64,000 nt of DNA from Rhodobacteraceae bacterium UBA6213 (GTDB lineage: Bacteria; Pseudomonadota; Alphaproteobacteria; Rhodobacterales; Rhodobacteraceae). The notes beneath the pieces were generated by a model. The model was not told the DNA's origin, searched no databases, and was given only the letters and a program-made list of their open reading frames with translations. The translations under genes were made by a program, and so were the position numbers. Shown here piece after piece: positions 60,157 to 64,000 of the stretch. How positions within the stretch are numbered: position 1 is the first letter of the stretch; each line of letters starts with the position of its first letter. The DNA lies in assembly GCA_002421605.1 (NCBI GenBank), contig DISJ01000009.1, positions 125,130 through 189,129 on the forward strand, given 5' to 3'.

Positions 60157-60186
60157 GGTTCAGTCGGGTGCGGTTCAGTCGGGCGT
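60157..60186 (+). repeat. Tandem 15-bp repeat over the PaiB-like stop codon
   Basis: Two consecutive copies of GGTTCAGTCGGG plus three bases (60157-60171 and 60172-60186), differing only at the last three positions. The PaiB-like stop (60175-60177) lies in the second copy, so the C-terminal codons and stop appear duplicated downstream. Confidence 0.7.
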
Positions 60187-60783
60187 AGCCATCCGTGTGC
60201 CGATTTCGGCGGCACCCGTGCCGAACCCTTCGGCCAGCATCGCCTTACCCGCCGCGATGCGCGCTGCGGCGGGCTTGTTTTGACCCAGCTTGAGCGTGCC
60301 TTGCACATCCTCCAGATGCAGAACCGCCGGCACGATGGCGCGCATCTTTCGCACCAACTCTTCGTCTGGCATCTTGTCGATCTTCCAGGGGGCTTTTTGC
60401 AGCTGGTTTTCAAAGGTGGCGGAAAGCCGTTCCAGATGCCCGCGCAGCGCGGTTTCCGGCAAAAGCTCGACCCTGCCACGCAGATGCACGGCGTGGTAGT
60501 TCCAGGTTGGCACCTGATGGTCCATCCCATACCAATCGGGCGAGACATAGGCGTCAGCGGTGCTGACCAGCATCACCGCCGGCTGCGGCGTGGCCAACGC
60601 GCGCGCCATTGGCGCGTTTCGAACGATGTGAAACTCGATTGCGCCCGCGTTAGCACAAAACGGCAGATGCGAAACCAGCGGCCCTGCAGCCCCGTTGACG
60701 CAAAGCGCGCCAAAACCGCGCGCCAGCGCCGCTGCCAGATTCGCCTCGGCGGTTTCGGCGCGGAAGGCCGGGTTTGGATGCAT
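60175..60783 (-). CDS. FMN-binding negative transcriptional regulator, PaiB family
   Basis: A 202-residue split-barrel flavoprotein of the PaiB family: MHPNPAF at the start, VSHLPF near 38, a YVSPDWYGM segment with PTWNYHAVHLRGRVEL near 90, and C-terminal KLGQNKPAAARIAAG. Bacillus PaiB was described as a negative regulator of sporulation and protease genes; the flavin chemistry in this family is not settled. A 15-bp tandem duplication spans its stop codon. It lies between mtaB and the deacetylase gene on the same strand. Confidence 0.9.
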   Translation of the reverse strand: MHPNPAFRAETAEANLAAALARGFGALCVNGAAGPLVSHLPFCANAGAIEFHIVRNAPMARALATPQPAVMLVSTADAYVSPDWYGMDHQVPTWNYHAVHLRGRVELLPETALRGHLERLSATFENQLQKAPWKIDKMPDEELVRKMRAIVPAVLHLEDVQGTLKLGQNKPAAARIAAGKAMLAEGFGTGAAEIGTRMATPD

Positions 60784-60796
60784 GCTGATCCCCCTC

Positions 60797-62050
60797 TCAG
60801 GCTAATAGCTGCGCGCCGTTGTGCCCGCTGATGCGCACATCCATCAGTGTGCCTTCGGGCTGATCGGTGGCAAAGGCGACTTCGGTGAAATATTCGGTGC
60901 GCCCAAGGCGCGGGCCTTCAGTCAGGACGGTGCGCGTCTGGCCAACCTCGGCCAGCAGATGCATGCGCAGGCGCGCATCGCCCAGCGCGCGCAGGCGGGC
61001 GGCGCGTTCCTTGATGGCGGGGCCTTTGACTTGCGGCATCCGGGCGGCGGGCGTGCCCTTGCGTGGGCTGAAGGGAAAGACGTGCAGAAAGGTCAGGCCG
61101 CAATCCTCGACAAGGCGCAGCGAGTTTTCAAACATCGCGTCAGTTTCGGTTGGAAAGCCTGAGATGATATCGGCGCCAAACACGATACCGGGGCGCAATT
61201 GGCGCGCCTCTTCGCAAAAACGGATCGCGTCGTCGCGCAGATGCCGCCGCTTCATGCGCTTGAGGATCATATCGTCGCCCGCCTGCAGGCTCAGGTGCAG
61301 ATGCGGCATCAGGCGTGGTTCGGTGGCGATAGCGGCCATCAAGTTTTCATCGGCCTCAATACTGTCGATCGAGCTGATCCGCAGGCGCGCGAGATCTGGC
61401 ACCAGTCGCAGGATGCGCATCACCAGATCACCCAGCCGTGGCGTGGCAGGCAGATCGGAACCCCAAGAGGTAAGGTCCACCCCGGTCAGCACCACCTCGC
61501 CAAAACCTTTGCCCACCAGCCGCTTGATCTGTTCGACCACCACGCCTGCCGGAACCGAGCGGGAATTGCCGCGCCCGTAGGGGATGATGCAGAAGGTGCA
61601 GCGGTGATCGCAGCCGTTTTGCACCTGCACATAGGCTCTGTGGCGGCCAAAACCGTCAATCAGGTGGCCCGCCGTTTCGCGCACGGAAAGGATGTCATCA
61701 ACCATTACCTTTTCGGTGGCCCCGATCAGATCGGGTGCTACAAGCCCCGCCCAGGTTGCGGGCTGCATCTTTTCGTGGTTGCCGATGACGCGGGTTACCT
61801 CGGGCATGGCGGCAAATGTTTCAGGCTCGGTCTGCGCGGCGCAGCCGGTTACGATGATCGGGGTGCCGGGATTTTCGCGCGCAAGGCGGCGGATTTCCTG
61901 CCGCGCCTTTCGCACCGCCTCGGCGGTAACGGCGCAGGTGTTGACGATCACCGCGTTGCCCATACCCGCAGCTGCCGCCAGCTCCTTCATCGCCTCGCTT
62001 TCATAGGCGTTGAGGCGGCAGCCGTGCGTGGCGAATATCGGCGCGCTCAT
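60797..62050 (-). CDS. mtaB: tRNA (N(6)-L-threonylcarbamoyladenosine(37)-C(2))-methylthiotransferase MtaB
   Basis: MtaB adds a methylthio group to t6A37 of ANN-decoding tRNAs. The 417-residue protein has the N-terminal UPF0004 domain with three cysteines (HGCRLN, NTCAVT, TGCAAQ) for one [4Fe-4S] cluster, the radical-SAM motif CDHRCTFC near residue 145, a TIM-barrel core (SLQAGDDMILKRMKRRH) and a C-terminal TRAM-like region. Its start overlaps the dapF stop by four bases. tRNA-Lys, one of its predicted substrates, is encoded about 0.9 kb away. Confidence 0.94.
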   Translation of the reverse strand: MSAPIFATHGCRLNAYESEAMKELAAAAGMGNAVIVNTCAVTAEAVRKARQEIRRLARENPGTPIIVTGCAAQTEPETFAAMPEVTRVIGNHEKMQPATWAGLVAPDLIGATEKVMVDDILSVRETAGHLIDGFGRHRAYVQVQNGCDHRCTFCIIPYGRGNSRSVPAGVVVEQIKRLVGKGFGEVVLTGVDLTSWGSDLPATPRLGDLVMRILRLVPDLARLRISSIDSIEADENLMAAIATEPRLMPHLHLSLQAGDDMILKRMKRRHLRDDAIRFCEEARQLRPGIVFGADIISGFPTETDAMFENSLRLVEDCGLTFLHVFPFSPRKGTPAARMPQVKGPAIKERAARLRALGDARLRMHLLAEVGQTRTVLTEGPRLGRTEYFTEVAFATDQPEGTLMDVRISGHNGAQLLA

Positions 62051-62886
62051 GCGTGGGCGGCCAGAAATTCGGGCGAAAGCGTGCCTTTAAAGACCAGCGC
62101 GGTGGGGCCGGTCATCCACACACCATCGTCGCGCCAATCGACCTCGAGCGTTCCGCCATCGACGTCAACTGTAACGCGCCGCCCGGTCAGGCCGCGCAGG
62201 TGTGCGGCAACGGCGGTGGCGCAGGTGCCGGAGCCGCAAGCAAGCGTGATGCCAGTGCCGCGTTCCCACACCCGCATACGCAGCCGGTCGGGCGCACTGA
62301 GCGAGGCGAACTCGACATTGGTGGCGTATGGAAACAGCGGGTCATGTTCGATGCGCGGGCCAACGCCTGCCACATCAACCGACTCGGCGTCGGGTACGAA
62401 GTGCACGCAATGCGGGTTGCCCATACCAACCGCGACCGGGTCACCCGGCAAGGGCAGATGCAGCGTATCCACCGCGCGCGCCAGCGGCAGTTCGGCCCAG
62501 CCTAGCTGCGGTGGCCCCATGTTCACCCGGGTCAGACCGTCGCCTGCGTCTTCGCCCGCCAGTAGCCCGCGTTCGGTGCGCAGTGTCAGCCGCGCCGCGC
62601 CGGTTTCCTGCAAGATCAGCCATGCGACGCAGCGCGTTGCATTGCCGCAGGCGCCCGCAGTTGTGCCATCGGCGTTGAAAAACGTCAGTTGCGCGGCGGC
62701 CTCTGGATCGGATTGGATGAACACCAGTTGATCGAACCCCACGCCCCGGTGGCGATCACCCAGCGCGCGCACCAGCGCAGCCGAAACCATATCGCCGCCC
62801 GAACGGGCATCGAGAACCACGAAATCATTGCCTGCGCCGTGCATTTTCAGGAAAGGCAGGCCAGCGGTGGGTTGGTTGGTCATCAT
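62047..62886 (-). CDS. dapF: Diaminopimelate epimerase DapF
   Basis: DapF converts LL- to meso-diaminopimelate for lysine and peptidoglycan. The 279-residue protein has KMHGAGNDFVVLD near residue 14 and the two catalytic cysteines, C80 in GACGNATR and the second in ACGSGTCATAV near 218. Two adjacent ATGs are possible starts (62886 and 62883). It heads the dapF-mtaB operon and is divergent from tRNA-Lys. Confidence 0.97.
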   Translation of the reverse strand: MMTNQPTAGLPFLKMHGAGNDFVVLDARSGGDMVSAALVRALGDRHRGVGFDQLVFIQSDPEAAAQLTFFNADGTTAGACGNATRCVAWLILQETGAARLTLRTERGLLAGEDAGDGLTRVNMGPPQLGWAELPLARAVDTLHLPLPGDPVAVGMGNPHCVHFVPDAESVDVAGVGPRIEHDPLFPYATNVEFASLSAPDRLRMRVWERGTGITLACGSGTCATAVAAHLRGLTGRRVTVDVDGGTLEVDWRDDGVWMTGPTALVFKGTLSPEFLAAHA

Positions 62887-62948
62887 GGCGTGCTTTTACG
62901 CAATGTGTGCAGATTCGACCAGTGGCAGGATTTCAACCAATTATGCGC

Positions 62949-62977
62949 TTGACCCGCCCCCGGGTGGTAACTACAGA
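62949..62977 (+). promoter_or_regulatory. Predicted promoter of tRNA-Lys
   Basis: TTGACC (62949-62954), 17 bases, TACAGA (62972-62977), ending 13 bases before the first tRNA base, a suitable distance for a tRNA gene. The -10 match is moderate. Confidence 0.5.
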
Positions 62978-62990
62978 AGCGCCCTGTGAT

Positions 62991-63066
62991 GGGCCGGTAG
63001 CTCAGTTGGTAGAGCAACTGACTTTTAATCAGTAGGTCTCGGGTTCGAGCCCCGACCGGCTCACCA
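62991..63066 (+). tRNA. tRNA-Lys (anticodon TTT)
   Basis: A 76-base cloverleaf with encoded CCA. The acceptor stem GGGCCGG pairs with CCGGCTC, the D-arm holds AGCTCAGTTGGTAGAGC, the anticodon stem is ACTGA/TCAGT around loop CTTTTAA (anticodon TTT), and the T-arm is TCGGG-TTCGAGC-CCCGA. Confidence 0.98.
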
Positions 63067-63091
63067 CCATCACCCCAAATACCATCGCGTT

Positions 63092-63107
63092 CCCGCTGGC
63101 CAGCGGG
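63092..63107 (+). terminator. 16-bp palindrome after tRNA-Lys
   Basis: CCCGCTGGCCAGCGGG is a perfect palindrome 25 bases after the tRNA and 39 before the stop of the convergent pmbA-like gene. It could fold into a hairpin and act as a two-way terminator, but it has no T-run on either side. Confidence 0.45.
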
Positions 63108-63145
63108 CCAAGTGGGCGGCATTCGCCGTGCTGGGGCGCGCGGGA

Positions 63146-64000
63146 TCAGGCGCCTGCCAGTGTCATGCCTTCGACCAGAAGGCTTGGCACGACGGCGCTT
63201 AGATGCAGGCGCGCGTCGTTGGCGGGGGTGATACGGGTAAGCATCTCGCGCAAGTTTCCGGCGACCGTGCATTCGTTCACGGGCCAGACAATTTCGCCGT
63301 TTTGCACCCAAAAGCCCGAGGCACCGCGCGAATAGTCGCCCGTGGTCGGGTTGATCGACGAGCCGATCAGCGAGGTAATCAAAAGGCCGGTGCCCATCTC
63401 GCGCAAAAGCTCTTCGCGGCTGCGGCTGCCTTGGGTCAGCGCGATGTTGGAATTGCCCGGCGAGGGCGGCGAGGAGGTGCCGCGCGAGGCAGAGGCGGTC
63501 GAGGCCATGCCGAGCTTGCGCGCGCTGGCCAGATCAAGCGTCCAGCCGGTCAGCGTGCCGTTATCGACAATGGCGCGCCGGCGCGTGGGCAGCCCTTCAG
63601 CATCGAAGGGGCGAGAGCTGGATATACGCGCGCGGAAGGGGTCTTCGATGATCGATAGGCCCTTGGGTAAAACATCGGTGCCCAAGGCGTTCAGCAACCA
63701 CGAGGCGCCGCGCGAAATTGCAGCACCGTTGATTGCGCCCAGCAGATGACCGATCAATCCGGATGCGATGCGTTCATCATAGAGCACCGGAAAGGCACCA
63801 GTCGGCGGGCGGCGGGTGCCTTGGCGTTCAACAGCGCGTTGGCCTGCCAGCAGGCCAACATCATCGGGCGAGGGCAGATCGGCCTGAAAGGTGCGCGCCT
63901 CGGCGGCCCAATCACGTTCCATCGCGCTGCCTTCGCCGCTGATTGCCACCGCCGAAACCGAGCGCGAGGTGCGCCCGTAGCCACCGGAGAAGCCGTTGGA
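63146..64000 (-). CDS. Metalloprotease TldE/PmbA, N-terminal part outside window
   Basis: The frame is open to the right edge, so the N-terminal part is missing; 284 codons remain. Segments such as SNGFSGGYGRTSRS at the edge, the central GVFPVLYDERIASGLIGHLL-like block (here AFPVLYDERIASGLIGHLLG), and the C-terminal TGDYSRGASGFWVQNGEIVWPV match TldE/PmbA. TldD/TldE heterodimers degrade unfolded peptides and mature modified peptides. TldD itself is not in the window. Confidence 0.93.
   Translation of the reverse strand, partial: SNGFSGGYGRTSRSVSAVAISGEGSAMERDWAAEARTFQADLPSPDDVGLLAGQRAVERQGTRRPPTGAFPVLYDERIASGLIGHLLGAINGAAISRGASWLLNALGTDVLPKGLSIIEDPFRARISSSRPFDAEGLPTRRRAIVDNGTLTGWTLDLASARKLGMASTASASRGTSSPPSPGNSNIALTQGSRSREELLREMGTGLLITSLIGSSINPTTGDYSRGASGFWVQNGEIVWPVNECTVAGNLREMLTRITPANDARLHLSAVVPSLLVEGMTLAGA

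Noticed and set aside
61199..62731. 510-residue plus-strand open frame
   Set aside because: Antisense to mtaB and dapF, both with intact catalytic motifs; a GC-rich shadow frame.
1..64000. CRISPR array, prophage, insertion sequence or defence island
   Set aside because: No regularly spaced repeats, transposase, integrase, phage or restriction genes were seen; all regions read as core chromosomal genes.

Overview
The window looks like a chromosome segment of an alphaproteobacterium, most likely order Rhodobacterales (roseobacter-like). The reasons are the FlaF/FlbT pair beside a short flagellin, the DUF1217 flagellar protein, the MotE-like/MotA arrangement, the alphaproteobacterial SMC start, and the run ubiB, ubiE, mutM, echA, rpsT, dnaA, dnaN, recF, gyrB. 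The DNA is GC-rich and very compact: most genes overlap or abut their neighbours, and five of eight convergent gene pairs share a four-base stop-codon overlap.

Layout. 1-16560 is housekeeping: a partial DsbA-like protein, a CaiB-type CoA-transferase, lpxK and waaA (lipid A/Kdo), zapE, folC, accD, smc, a RidA protein, a glycerophosphodiesterase, a FemAB-like acyltransferase, a GST, a peroxiredoxin, a ferredoxin reductase and rsmD. 16561-42548 is a flagellar supercluster of 31 genes: fliP-fliN-fliH-fliF (minus); fliL, a small membrane/coiled-coil protein, motE-like, motA, a 771-residue exported protein, a lytic transglycosylase, flhA, fliR, flhB and a FliJ-like gene (plus); a second FliL, flgH, flgA, flgG, flgF, fliQ, fliE, flgC, flgB (minus); fliI (plus); DUF1217, flbT, flaF, flagellin, a FlgN-like gene and a rod-binding protein (minus); fliK and flgD (plus). 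motB, fliG, fliM, flgE, flgI, flgK and flgL are not here and must lie elsewhere if the flagellum works. 42545-54203 is the dnaA region: ubiB/ubiE, mutM, echA, rpsT, dnaA, dnaN, recF, a VOC protein and gyrB. 54386-64000 carries moeA with a DUF2478 gene, dxs-ispA-xseB, an HDAC-like deacetylase, a PaiB-like flavoprotein, mtaB, dapF, tRNA-Lys(TTT) and a partial pmbA/tldE.

How it works together. The flagellar genes encode the export apparatus, MS ring, rod, L-ring, export ATPase, hook-length control, filament and part of the stator. Each of the four main flagellar promoter regions holds a pair of near-TTAA half-sites exactly 7 bp apart, which resembles the CtrA recognition site; a fifth copy lies upstream of dnaA. 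I infer that a CtrA-type regulator controls the cluster.

No phage, insertion sequence, CRISPR or defence system was seen. The best candidate for something undescribed is the 771-residue exported protein between motA and the transglycosylase gene, read with the adjacent MotE-like gene as a possible stator accessory module. All calls come from reading the sequence; no database search was run.
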